A stretch of DNA of 64,000 nt from NCBI RefSeq assembly GCF_020447265.1, contig NZ_JAJADR010000001.1:930001-994000 (forward strand), in the 5' to 3' direction. The stretch comes from Hymenobacter lucidus. GTDB lineage: Bacteria; Bacteroidota; Bacteroidia; Cytophagales; Hymenobacteraceae. The position numbers and the translations under genes are program-made. The notes under the pieces were generated by a model. That model saw only the letters and a program-made list of their open reading frames with translations, was not told the origin of the DNA and did no database searches. Each line of letters starts with the position of its first letter. The first letter of the stretch is position 1. This document shows positions 20,503-28,790 of this stretch, piece after piece.

Positions 20503-20530
20503 GCCGCTGCTGCCCGTATTTGAGCTAATC
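20503..20530 (+). repeat. Possible dispersed 28-base motif, copy 1
   Basis: The sequence gccgctgctgcccg...gagctaat resembles positions 30125-30152 (gccgctgctgcggcccg...gacctaat). Both lie in A/T-richer spacers downstream of a + strand gene. Two copies are too few to be sure. Confidence 0.25.
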
Positions 20531-20572
20531 TGGCCTGTTTTAGTATTCTTAGCTTGCTGCGAAGCTATACCT

Positions 20573-20746
20573 ATGGGCCTTGGTAGGGTCTTCGTCCCTC
20601 CGTTTGCCGTCGTGTCCCGCAAGCTCAGTATCGAGCATGAAGTAGATTGGGGCGGGCAAACGCCTTACTTTCCCTGGAGAACAGAGCATTTTGGTTTGAG
20701 CCAGGTAGAGCAGATAATCCGGGATAATGCTCGGCATGCCGAATAA
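20573..20746 (+). CDS. Candidate 57-residue protein, unrecognised
   Basis: An ATG frame of 57 codons in the 311-base spacer between the PPC and DUF4442 genes. The product has a balanced, protein-like composition (for example SIEHEVDWGG, FPWRTEHFGL and QVEQIIRDNA) rather than the Arg/Ala/Gly-rich look of shadow frames here. The same frame stays open from the previous stop, but with no earlier ATG, GTG or TTG. Third-position GC is lower than in the neighbours, which fits an acquired gene, a decaying gene or chance. A competing 62-codon frame lies on the other strand (20549-20737). Confidence 0.35.
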   Translation: MGLGRVFVPPFAVVSRKLSIEHEVDWGGQTPYFPWRTEHFGLSQVEQIIRDNARHAE

Positions 20747-20784
20747 TTTTTGTTCATTGCATCTCTTATCCAGCCCGCTTTGCC

Positions 20785-21294
20785 ATGTCCCAGTTTGTGC
20801 CCGTCCCGGTTGATACGCCCCAGGCCGCAGCCTTTCGCCGTACCATTTCCAACCCGCTGAAGCTGCGTCTGTTTATGCTGCGCAGCCTGCCCATGGCTTA
20901 CCTGGCGGGCTTGCGCATCCGGGAAATCACGCCGGAGCGGGCTACTGTCACGGTGCCGTTTAAGTACCTGACCAAGAATCCGTTTCGCAGCATCTACTTC
21001 GCCTGCCTGAGCATGGCCGCCGAAATGGCCAGCGGCGTGCTCTCGATGATGAATACCAGCAACGGCGGGCCGGTGTCGATGCTGGTGGTGGGCTTGGAAG
21101 CGGAGTTTAGCAAGAAAGCCGTGGGCCTGATTGCCTTCACCAGCGAAGACGGCCTGCGCATTGCCCAGGCCGTGGCCGAAAGCCGCGCCACCGGCGAGGG
21201 CCGCACCGTGGTGTGCACCAGCACCGGCACGGATGAAGCCGGCGACACAGTGGCCGTATTCCGCATCACCTGGTCGTTTCGGGCGAAAAAATAA
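20785..21294 (+). CDS. DUF4442 hotdog-fold protein
   Basis: 169 residues with the DUF4442 pattern, a hotdog fold related to PaaI-like acyl-CoA thioesterases: NPLKLRLFMLRSLPMAY near the front, FKYLTKNPFRSIYFACLSMAAEMASG containing the long central helix (shown only to locate it, residues about 54-78), and strands in the second half. It is expected to be cytosolic. The true substrate is unknown. It ends at the edge of the large inverted repeat at 21302-21545. Confidence 0.8.
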   Translation: MSQFVPVPVDTPQAAAFRRTISNPLKLRLFMLRSLPMAYLAGLRIREITPERATVTVPFKYLTKNPFRSIYFACLSMAAEMASGVLSMMNTSNGGPVSMLVVGLEAEFSKKAVGLIAFTSEDGLRIAQAVAESRATGEGRTVVCTSTGTDEAGDTVAVFRITWSFRAKK

Positions 21295-21301
21295 TGTGCT
21301 C

Positions 21302-21545
21302 AGGTGCTAATGTGGTTGAATGTGCTGATGTGCTAATGCCCAACGTGTCATTGCGAGGAGGCACGAAGCAATCCGTCCTCTGAAATGTGCTGAACCCTCT
21401 AAAGTGAAAAGCCCTTTACTCCAGCTGGAATAAAGGGCTTTCTGGTAAAAGAGCGTTGGTCACTAGCAGAGGACGGATTGCTTCGTGCCTCGCAATGACA
21501 CGTTGGGCATTAGCACATCAGCACATTCCCCACATTAGCACATTA
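21302..21545. repeat. Long nested inverted repeat between convergent genes
   Basis: The core arms at 21319-21382 and 21467-21527 are reverse complements over about 60 bases, differing only by a 3-base indel (gaggagg against gagg). Further out the match continues with mismatches to about 21302 and 21545. Each arm has an outer tandem-like part (units such as gtgctaat and gtgctgat) and an inner part (cattgcgagg...cgaagcaatcc). The loop contains the terminator at 21406-21443. It begins within a few bases of the DUF4442 stop and ends next to the DAC gene stop. Confidence 0.9.
21406..21443. terminator. Bidirectional terminator in the loop of the large repeat
   Basis: Stem aaaagcccttta / taaagggcttt (21407-21418 and 21431-21441) around a self-complementary tccagctgga centre. 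It can serve both convergent genes. Confidence 0.75.
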
Positions 21546-21551
21546 AAAAAC

Positions 21552-23105
21552 CTATTCCCGCTCCGCCAGATTGTCTTTCGTAATGACATCCACCAGGCCG
21601 TCTTCACTGACCACAATGGCCATGCACGGATACGGGCTGCTTTCGACATAACGGATGGCCGAGTTGTAGCGGGCTCCGCGGGTGCTGGTACCGTGGCCCG
21701 AGGCCTTGCCGTCGAGAATGACGCCGATGGAGTAGCAGTAGGAATCCGGGTCGACGAGCACCGCGCCATCAATGGCCGTGACCAGGCGGGTGATGAGCGG
21801 GGTGAGAGGTACGGGCTCAATGAGGGTACACTGCAGCTTAAGCCGGTCGGCTTCGGCCAGGGCTTCGGTGGTCACGACGACCAGTGTGCCGTGCTTCTGG
21901 CGGCTGGCTTCCACTACCACATCCCAAAGGCGCTCCACTTTTTCGGGGGCCGTGAGGTCGAAGATGCGGCGCAGGTCTTTGCGGAACTGCACCCGATTCA
22001 GGCGCGGCCGGGGCAGGCTGGGCTGGCCGTAGTGGCTGCGCATCAGTACCCTGCCATCGTGCTGAAACTCCCAGGCATAGTGCGTCACAAAGTTGATCAT
22101 GAACAGGTCTTCGCGGCTGGCGTCGTAGGTGCCCACCAGGCGGCCCAGGGCGTACACATTTTCACCGTCGGCCAGCAGGCTCACATCAGGCGTGGTCATT
22201 TCGAGCAGCTTACGCACGGCCCGGTAGTCGGTGAGCGGGGTGGGGCAGGTGAGGGCAAATACCTCCTCCAGGTTGGGGTGGCGGCGGCGGGCCAGCAGCA
22301 GCTTGCCGATGCCCTCGGCACCCTCGTAGCGTAGCGAGGAAATAGTATTGCAGGTAGCAAATAGCTTAGCCGTGGACGGATGAATACCCAGAGCCTGGGC
22401 GGGCGTATCCATCAGCAGCTTGCCGGCGGCCCGCACCAGCTCGTCGGTTTCGCGGGGGCGCACCAGCATGCCTGAGCCGGGCTCGGGCTCGTTGAGGGCC
22501 TTCACGCATTCTTCCTGAAAGCGCAGCACGGCGGCCAGCACCAGCGACGGGGCCAGCGGCTTGCCATCGGTGTAGTAGCGGTCGGGGTGCAGGGTGGGGT
22601 TGCCGCGCAGGGCCTTGCGGTTGAGCTGCAGCACCGTGATGACGTGGAACCGCCCCACCGTAATAGGCCAGCCGGCGAAGTATTGGTTTTTGCCCCCCAC
22701 GGCCTCCAGCGCCTCTTGGGTGGCCATGCGCAGGCCCACACCCTGGTAGCGCCGCCGAATCATTTCTTCCGTCAGCTGGTCACGGTCGGCCGGGGCCCAG
22801 GCGTAGGCGCTCTGCAACTCCTGGCCCCGGTGCAGCACTTCGCCGAAATGCCGGAAGTCGAGGCCGCAGTCGGCGGGCTCCAGGCACACTACCTCTTCGG
22901 CACTGCCCTGCCCCACGGGAATGCCGATGAGCGTGACTTGCGGGTCGAGGTCGTCGTCGAGGGCCGAGAAAATGCCGTCGGCCATGGCCTGGGCCGCCTG
23001 CTGAAACCGCGCCTGATAGGGCCAGATAGTGAGCGGACCGGAAACCGGCGGCGCGGGAATAGGAGCAACCGGCGGGGCAGATAATACGGGTAGCGGAGCC
23101 AGCAT
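21552..23105 (-). CDS. DAC-domain protein, probable diadenylate cyclase
   Basis: 517 residues from the start chosen at 23105; a longer frame to 23177 adds a poorly conserved leader. The C-terminal 90 residues or so match the DAC domain that makes c-di-AMP from two ATP: DGA at 446-448, then GHGTSTRGARYNSAIRY (RGARYNS at 476-482) in the place of the RHT/RHRAA motif, then IVVSEDG. The N-terminal 400 residues are soluble, with no membrane helix and no DisA DNA-binding domain, so it is neither CdaA- nor DisA-type. It resembles the CdaZ-like architecture known from archaea and some bacteria. Activity needs testing because the RHR motif is altered. It ends at the large inverted repeat. Confidence 0.75.
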   Translation of the reverse strand: MLAPLPVLSAPPVAPIPAPPVSGPLTIWPYQARFQQAAQAMADGIFSALDDDLDPQVTLIGIPVGQGSAEEVVCLEPADCGLDFRHFGEVLHRGQELQSAYAWAPADRDQLTEEMIRRRYQGVGLRMATQEALEAVGGKNQYFAGWPITVGRFHVITVLQLNRKALRGNPTLHPDRYYTDGKPLAPSLVLAAVLRFQEECVKALNEPEPGSGMLVRPRETDELVRAAGKLLMDTPAQALGIHPSTAKLFATCNTISSLRYEGAEGIGKLLLARRRHPNLEEVFALTCPTPLTDYRAVRKLLEMTTPDVSLLADGENVYALGRLVGTYDASREDLFMINFVTHYAWEFQHDGRVLMRSHYGQPSLPRPRLNRVQFRKDLRRIFDLTAPEKVERLWDVVVEASRQKHGTLVVVTTEALAEADRLKLQCTLIEPVPLTPLITRLVTAIDGAVLVDPDSYCYSIGVILDGKASGHGTSTRGARYNSAIRYVESSPYPCMAIVVSEDGLVDVITKDNLAERE

Positions 23106-23281
23106 AGGAATAGAAAGCAGGTGAAAGGAAGAAAGCAGGAGCGGAATTTGGGAAGCTGGCACTGCCGCCGGATGCACCCGGTGGCAGAGAATGGCATTGA
23201 GCAGCGTGCTAGCTTAGTTACTGGACGAATAGCGCCGCCGGATATTTTGCCGCTCCGTCGCTAAAAGCGGGATGGATGCAC

Positions 23282-24085
23282 CTAGAGCAGTGTGAAAAGC
23301 ACCGGCAGCACCATTTTTTGCTTCACCGGCTCGCCTTTGTAAGTAGCCGGTTCCCATTTGGGCGCGGCTTTGATCAGGCGCAGGGCTTCCTCGTCGAGGC
23401 CGGCGCCGAGGCGCTTCACCAGCTTTACGTCGGTCAGGGAGCCGTCTTTCTGCACCATGAACTCAACCAACACCTTACCCTGAATGTTCTTTTTGCGGGC
23501 CAGGGCCGGGTAGCGCTGGTTTTTCTGGATCCATTCGAAGAAGGCGTCGGTGCCGCCCACGGGGCGGGCAGGCTGCTCGGCTTTCACGATGGTAGGACCG
23601 TCCTTCTTTTCGGGCTGCGACTCGTCGTTCATGCCCGTGGCCGGGGCGGGGCCGCCGGCGCCCAGGGGCAGGCGGAAACTGATGGGGATGGTGATGCGCT
23701 GCCGTACTTTGGCACCCTTATTTTCGGCCGGGGTCCATTTGGGGCCGGCTTTGATGAGGCGAATGGCTTCGGCATCAAGGGCCGGGTCGAGGGGCGTTTT
23801 GGCTACCACATTCGACACGCTGCCCGACTTTTCCACCACGAACGATACTTCCACGGTACCATCCCGGCCGGCTTGTAGAGCGGCGGTGGGGTACTGCTGG
23901 TTTTTCTCGAGGTAGTTGGCGTAGGCCTGCAGGCCACCGGCCGGCACGGCGGGCTTGGCCACGGCGTCGTAGATCTGGTCGGCCTGCTGTTTGGGATATT
24001 TCAATTTCTGCTGGGCCTGGGCGGCGGTGAGGGCAGCGGTGCTCAGGGCCAGGAGCAGCGAAAAGCGGCGGAAGGTGGAGCGCAT
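23282..24085 (-). CDS. Exported protein with two TonB C-terminal domains
   Basis: 267 residues. The signal peptide ends at AQAQ (near residue 25) and is cleavable, so it lacks the usual TonB cytoplasmic anchor and Pro-rich span. Two TonB_C domains follow at about 50-140 and 175-267, each with the pattern YP..A...G.V.V.FVV...G.V..V and ending in a P-rich or LP-type strand. They are joined by a Lys/Glu/Pro linker. It may be a free periplasmic protein touching TonB-dependent receptors or other partners. A receptor gene lies about 600 bases away on the other strand. Confidence 0.8.
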   Translation of the reverse strand: MRSTFRRFSLLLALSTAALTAAQAQQKLKYPKQQADQIYDAVAKPAVPAGGLQAYANYLEKNQQYPTAALQAGRDGTVEVSFVVEKSGSVSNVVAKTPLDPALDAEAIRLIKAGPKWTPAENKGAKVRQRITIPISFRLPLGAGGPAPATGMNDESQPEKKDGPTIVKAEQPARPVGGTDAFFEWIQKNQRYPALARKKNIQGKVLVEFMVQKDGSLTDVKLVKRLGAGLDEEALRLIKAAPKWEPATYKGEPVKQKMVLPVLFTLL

Positions 24086-24183
24086 ACGAATCGGGGGTTA
24101 GAAGCGGTGCAGCTCAGCCAGGAGGCAACAACCGCACCAGTGCAAGAACGGACAATTCTCCTACGCATTGCGGCCGAATTCGG

Positions 24184-24191
24184 TAGTTTTG
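24184..24191 (+). promoter_or_regulatory. Bacteroidota -7 element immediately before ridA-like start
   Basis: TAGTTTTG is an exact TAnnTTTG match ending five bases before the ATG at 24197. If used, the transcript would be leaderless or nearly so. No TTTG was seen at the ideal distance. Confidence 0.4.
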
Positions 24192-24196
24192 ACGGT

Positions 24197-24637
24197 ATGC
24201 AACCTGACGAAACCTCTACCGCGCATAATTCTTCCCGGGCTCCGGAGCCCGTAGGCCTCTACCCGCACGCCCGCCGCGTGGGCAATCTGCTGTTTTTGTC
24301 GGGCGTGGGGCCCCGGCAGCGCGGCCAGAAAGCCATTCCCGGCGTCGAGCTGTCAGCCACGAATACCGTGGTGCGCTACGACTTCGAAAGCCAGTGCCAC
24401 GCCGTGTTCCAGAACGTGCGCTACATTCTGGAAGAGGCCGGCTCGCGCTGGGAAGACCTAGTGGACGTGACGGTATTCCTGACCAACATGAAGGACGACT
24501 TTGCCACCTACAACCGGCTCTACGCCGAGTATTTTCAGTCCAACCAGCCCTGCCGCACTACGGTCGAAATCAACTGTCTGCCCACGCCCATTGCCATTGA
24601 GCTCAAGTGCATTGCCGTAGTGGGCGAAGGCCGTTAA
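24197..24637 (+). CDS. RidA-family protein, 2-aminomuconate deaminase-like
   Basis: 146 residues from ATG 24197; the longer frame from 24107 is not supported by the family. The YjgF/RidA fold is indicated by LFLSGVGPR, the Arg-containing CRTTVEI block and the final IELKCIAVV strand. The PHARRVGNLLFLSG beginning resembles aminomuconate deaminases of the kynurenine route more than canonical RidA. No other kynurenine gene is present in the window, so a general imine/enamine deaminase role is equally possible. Confidence 0.8.
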   Translation: MQPDETSTAHNSSRAPEPVGLYPHARRVGNLLFLSGVGPRQRGQKAIPGVELSATNTVVRYDFESQCHAVFQNVRYILEEAGSRWEDLVDVTVFLTNMKDDFATYNRLYAEYFQSNQPCRTTVEINCLPTPIAIELKCIAVVGEGR

Positions 24638-24671
24638 AAACTGACATGTTATCTTTTTATCTTTAAGACCG

Positions 24672-26879
24672 ATGAAAAAAACGATACCCTTCCTATTTGC
24701 CACTTTGTTTGGTTTCGAGCAAGCCCAGGCTCAGAATTCCCAACCCGATACGCTCCGGGTTATTGGCCTGAGCGAAGTGGTGGTATCGGCCAACCGGGTG
24801 CAGGAGCGCAAGGCCGACATTCCCCAGCAGATTGACGTGCTGCGGGCCGCCCAGATCCGGCTGCAGAACCCAATGACTACCGCCGACGCCTTGATTAACA
24901 CTGGGCAGGTATTCGTGCAGAAGTCGCAGTTTGGTGGCGGCAGCCCGGTTATTCGGGGCTTCGAGGCCAACAAGATTCTGCTCGTAGTAGACGGCGTGCG
25001 GATGAACAACGCCATTTACCGAGCCGGTCATTTGCAGAACATTCTCAGCACCGATGCCAACGTCATGGACCGGATTGAAGTGCTCAGCGGTGCGGGCTCG
25101 GTGCTATACGGCACCGACGCGCTGGGCGGCGTTATCAGCATTCTGACCAAAAACCCGCTGTTGGCCGACAGCACCTCGGCCACCCAGCCGCGGGTACACA
25201 CCAACAACCTACTGCGCTACGGCACGGCGGCCAAGGAAAAAACGGCCCACACCGACATCAGCCTGGGCTGGGAGAAATTTGGGTCTCTCACCAGCATCAC
25301 CGCCTCCGACTTCGACGACCTGCGCAAGGGCCGCCGCCCCTACAAGTCGTTCCCTAGCTTCGGCGAAAACCTGCGCTACGTAGAGCGGCAGGACGGCAAG
25401 GACGTGGTGGTGCCGAACGACAACGTGAACATTCAGCGGCAGTCGGGCTACCGGCAGCTGAGCGTGCTGCAAAAGTTTCTGTACCGGCCCAGCGCCACCC
25501 AGCAACACACCCTGAACGTGCAGTATTCTACCACTTCCGACGTGCCGCGCTACGACCGGCTGCAGGAGTACCGCAACGGCAACCTGCGCTTTGCCGAGTG
25601 GAACTACGGCCCGGAAAAGAGGTTTTTTGCCAGCTACCAGTTTCAGTACTCGCGCCCCACGCGCTTCTTCGACATGGTGCGCCTGACGCCCGCCGTGCAG
25701 AAGGTAAACGAAAGCCGGTTGTCGCGGGCCTTTGGCAACGTAAACCGCGACGAAAACCTGGAGGAAGTGAAGATTGGCTCCCTCAACCTGGACTTGTTTA
25801 AGCAAATCGGCAAGCACGAGCTGCGCTACGGGGCCGAGGCTACCCACAACAAAGTGGAAAGCACGGGCCGCCGCGTCAACATCGACACTGGGGCTTCCAC
25901 TGGTATTGCCACGCGCTACCCCAACGGCTCGACCTACGCCACCCAGGGCGTGTACGCTTCGCACAACTGGGAAATTACGCCTCAGCTGATCTTGTCCGAC
26001 GGGCTGCGCTTTAGCGCGGTGCAGCTGAAAGCCAATTTCAACCCCGAGTTCTTCAAATCCAGTTTGCTGAACTCCGACCAGGAGTCGTCGTCGCTGAACG
26101 GCAACCTGGGCTTGGTCTGGATGCTGCCGGCCGGCTTCCGGGTGAGCGGACTGCTGTCGACAGGCTTCCGCAACCCCAACCTGGACGACGTGAGCAAGAC
26201 CTTCGAGCAAAACAACGGCACGCTCATCGTGCCCAACCCCAACCTGAAGCCCGAGCAGATTTTCTACCGCGAAGCGGAACTCTCGAATACCATCGAAGGC
26301 AAGCTGCACGTGGCTGTTACGGGCTTCTACAGCACCCTGACCGACGCCATTGTGGTGCGCCCCTTCACGGCCCCCGACGGCTCGACTACTACCGTGTATA
26401 ATGGGCAAAACTTCACGACGGTAGCCAATACCAACGCCAACAAGGCCCGCATCTACGGCGTGAGTGGCCGCTTCAACGCGGCGCTGTTCAACCACTGGAG
26501 CGCCCAGGCTACGGCCACCTACACCAACGGCCGCGTGCTGAGTACCGACGTACCCCTGGACCACATTCCGCCCATTTACGGCCGGGGTGCCATTACGTAC
26601 AAAGACCGGAAGCTCACGGCTGAGGCCTCGATGCTGTTCAACGGCCGCAAGGGCGTGGCCGACTATAGCCCCTCGGGCGAAGATAACCTGATTCAGAACA
26701 CGCCGGTGGGCGCTTTAGGCTGGCAAACCTTCAACCTGCGCACCACTTATCAGGTAACGAAGGGCTGGAGCGTGCAGTCGGGCCTGGAAAACATTCTGGA
26801 CCAGAGCTACCGGCCATTTGCTTCGGGCATCAACGCGGCCGGTCGGAATTTCTACTTGGCGGTGCGGTTTGAGCACTAA
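24672..26879 (+). CDS. TonB-dependent receptor, heme/hemoglobin type
   Basis: 735 residues. The signal peptide ends near AQAQ (residue 21). The plug covers about 35-165 and shows SEVVVSANR (TonB box-like), VIRGFEANKILLVVDGVR and VLYGTDALGGVI. The barrel covers the rest and ends with an aromatic-rich strand YLAVRFEH. The plug sequence and the FRNPNLDD ... NPNLKPE region of the barrel resemble heme/hemoglobin receptors. It transports its ligand across the outer membrane using TonB-ExbBD energy. The ligand is an inference from similarity; no heme-handling gene is adjacent. Confidence 0.88.
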   Translation: MKKTIPFLFATLFGFEQAQAQNSQPDTLRVIGLSEVVVSANRVQERKADIPQQIDVLRAAQIRLQNPMTTADALINTGQVFVQKSQFGGGSPVIRGFEANKILLVVDGVRMNNAIYRAGHLQNILSTDANVMDRIEVLSGAGSVLYGTDALGGVISILTKNPLLADSTSATQPRVHTNNLLRYGTAAKEKTAHTDISLGWEKFGSLTSITASDFDDLRKGRRPYKSFPSFGENLRYVERQDGKDVVVPNDNVNIQRQSGYRQLSVLQKFLYRPSATQQHTLNVQYSTTSDVPRYDRLQEYRNGNLRFAEWNYGPEKRFFASYQFQYSRPTRFFDMVRLTPAVQKVNESRLSRAFGNVNRDENLEEVKIGSLNLDLFKQIGKHELRYGAEATHNKVESTGRRVNIDTGASTGIATRYPNGSTYATQGVYASHNWEITPQLILSDGLRFSAVQLKANFNPEFFKSSLLNSDQESSSLNGNLGLVWMLPAGFRVSGLLSTGFRNPNLDDVSKTFEQNNGTLIVPNPNLKPEQIFYREAELSNTIEGKLHVAVTGFYSTLTDAIVVRPFTAPDGSTTTVYNGQNFTTVANTNANKARIYGVSGRFNAALFNHWSAQATATYTNGRVLSTDVPLDHIPPIYGRGAITYKDRKLTAEASMLFNGRKGVADYSPSGEDNLIQNTPVGALGWQTFNLRTTYQVTKGWSVQSGLENILDQSYRPFASGINAAGRNFYLAVRFEH

Positions 26880-26910
26880 GCCGGGGCGTAACCAATAATA
26901 CCGAACGGGG

Positions 26911-26949
26911 AGGGTGAGAGTGTTACTTTTGACACGCTCACCCTCTTTT
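26911..26949. terminator. Hairpin between receptor and MutS-like gene
   Basis: Stem agggtgagagtgt / acacgctcaccct (one mismatch) at 26911-26923 and 26932-26944, followed by cttttg. It is likely the receptor terminator. Confidence 0.6.
26924..26931 (+). promoter_or_regulatory. -7 element in the loop of the hairpin
   Basis: TACTTTTG, an exact TAnnTTTG match, forms the loop of the 26911-26944 hairpin and lies 23 bases before the GTG start of the MutS-like gene. No clear upstream TTTG. Confidence 0.35.
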
Positions 26950-26954
26950 GCGTC

Positions 26955-28790
26955 GTGCCCGTATCCTCCGTCCTCCGTCCGCTTACCGTTGCTCCGGCCG
27001 AGCTGTTCACCGAAAACCTGGCGGCTCACACGGCCCAGGAGCGTTACTACACTAGCCGGCACCGTGCCGTAGCCTGGGTGCGGGTGGTAGCGTTTGGGGC
27101 CAGCATAGCAGCCGTGTGGTGGCTGTTTTCGCGGAACGAGCTGCCGGCCGCTTTTGCTGTAGTAGCCGTAGCCTACGCGGTATTCCTGCTGTTGGTGCGC
27201 TGGCACAGCGCTGTGGGCTACCAGCGGGAGCATTACCGGCTACTGGCTCAGCTCAACCAGGAGGAGCTAACCCGGCTCGAGGGCAAGCTCACCGGCTTCG
27301 ACCCCGGCACCCGTTACCTCGACGCCGCTCATCCTTACACCGCCGACCTCGACGTGTTCGGTCCGCACTCGTTGTACCAGCTCCTGAACCGCGCTACCTC
27401 CCGCCTGGGCCACGACTGGCTGGCCGGCTGGCTGCTGGCGGCTTCGGCGCCGGAAGTGGTGCAGCTGCGGCAGCAGGCCGTAGCCGAGCTGGCGCCCGAT
27501 GTGGCCTGGCAGCAGGAGTGGCAAGCCCGCGCCAAGCACTACCCTAAGCAGGACACCGACCCGCGCCGCTTCACCGAATGGCTGCGCCAGCCCGATTTTT
27601 TCCGGGGCAAGGCGTGGCTCAAGGCCCTGCTGCTGATTTTGCCGCCCCTAGCCGTGGCCAGCGTGGTGCTATGGCTGCTGGGCTACTCGGCCAAGCCGGT
27701 GCTGGTAGCCGTGCTGGTGCTGGGCAGCCTGAACGCTATGTTTCGGCAGGCCCGGGCCGAGTATTTCCAGCACAGCAGCTCGATGCGTGACGCGCTGCGC
27801 GCCTACCGCGACCAGCTGGCTTGGTTTGAAGGCCGGCAGTGGAAAGCACCCCACCTGCGCCAGCTGCACGCCACGCTACACGCAGGCCAGGGCCCGGAAA
27901 CGGCCTCAGTATTCATTGGGCAACTCTCGCGCATCACGGGACTGTTTTCGATGCGGGAAAGTCCGGTAGTAGCGGCCATCTTCAACAACATTCTGCTCTG
28001 GGACCTGGGCTGTATGTGGCTGCTGGAACGTTGGAAAACCCGCCTCGGCGGGCAGCTCGACGCCATGCTGGAAGTAGGAGCCGAACTGGAGGCGCTGGTG
28101 AGCTTAGCCGGGTTTCAGACGGCCAACCCCACGTATGCCGTGCCCGAGCTGAGCAGCACGCCGCTGGAAGTAACGGCCGCCGGGCTGGGCCACCCGCTGA
28201 TTTTCACCCGGCAGCGCATCACCAACGACTTCAGCACGGTGGGAGCGGGGCAAACGGGTATCATTACGGGCTCCAACATGTCGGGCAAAAGCACGTTTCT
28301 GCGTACTGTAGGCCTGAATATGGTGCTGGCCCAGGCCGGGGCCGCGGTGTGCGCCCGGGCGCTGCGGCTGGCTCCCGCGCAGGTATACACCGCCATGCGC
28401 ACCCAGGACAACCTTTCGGAAAGCACGTCTTCGTTCTACGCTGAGCTCAAGCGCCTGCGCCTGCTGCTGGAGCTGACGGCCGCCGGCCAGCCCGTGTTTT
28501 ATCTGCTCGACGAAATCCTGAAAGGCACCAACTCCCGCGACCGGCACCGCGGCGCCGAAGCCCTGATCCGGCAGCTGCACCAGCGCCCGGCCAGCGGCCT
28601 GGTCAGCACCCACGACCTGGAGCTGGCCGCCATGACCGACGAGCTGCCCGATTCCGTAACCAACTACAGCTTCAACAGCACCATCGAGGGCGACGAAATC
28701 CGCTTCGACTACCACCTCACGCCCGGCCCCTGCCGCGAGTTCAACGCCAGTAAGCTCATGCAGCTAATGGGCATTGAAGTGAAGTTGTGA
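26955..28790 (+). CDS. Membrane-bound MutS-like ATPase
   Basis: 611 residues from GTG 26955. Two pairs of hydrophobic segments (about 36-78 and 215-260) predict membrane anchoring. The C-terminal third is a MutS domain V ATPase: Walker A GSNMSGKS at 439-446, LSESTSSFYAEL as the signature-like block and FYLLDEILKGTNSRDR as Walker B and D-loop. The mismatch-recognition domains I of MutS are missing, so it is not classical MutS; the group is common in Bacteroidota and of unclear function. The final codons and stop lie inside a dispersed repeat arm shared with 58961-58994. Confidence 0.85.
   Translation: MPVSSVLRPLTVAPAELFTENLAAHTAQERYYTSRHRAVAWVRVVAFGASIAAVWWLFSRNELPAAFAVVAVAYAVFLLLVRWHSAVGYQREHYRLLAQLNQEELTRLEGKLTGFDPGTRYLDAAHPYTADLDVFGPHSLYQLLNRATSRLGHDWLAGWLLAASAPEVVQLRQQAVAELAPDVAWQQEWQARAKHYPKQDTDPRRFTEWLRQPDFFRGKAWLKALLLILPPLAVASVVLWLLGYSAKPVLVAVLVLGSLNAMFRQARAEYFQHSSSMRDALRAYRDQLAWFEGRQWKAPHLRQLHATLHAGQGPETASVFIGQLSRITGLFSMRESPVVAAIFNNILLWDLGCMWLLERWKTRLGGQLDAMLEVGAELEALVSLAGFQTANPTYAVPELSSTPLEVTAAGLGHPLIFTRQRITNDFSTVGAGQTGIITGSNMSGKSTFLRTVGLNMVLAQAGAAVCARALRLAPAQVYTAMRTQDNLSESTSSFYAELKRLRLLLELTAAGQPVFYLLDEILKGTNSRDRHRGAEALIRQLHQRPASGLVSTHDLELAAMTDELPDSVTNYSFNSTIEGDEIRFDYHLTPGPCREFNASKLMQLMGIEVKL

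Noticed and set aside
20549..20737. 62-codon minus frame in the spacer
   Set aside because: Overlaps the better-composed 57-codon plus frame; no family resemblance, so not listed as a gene.
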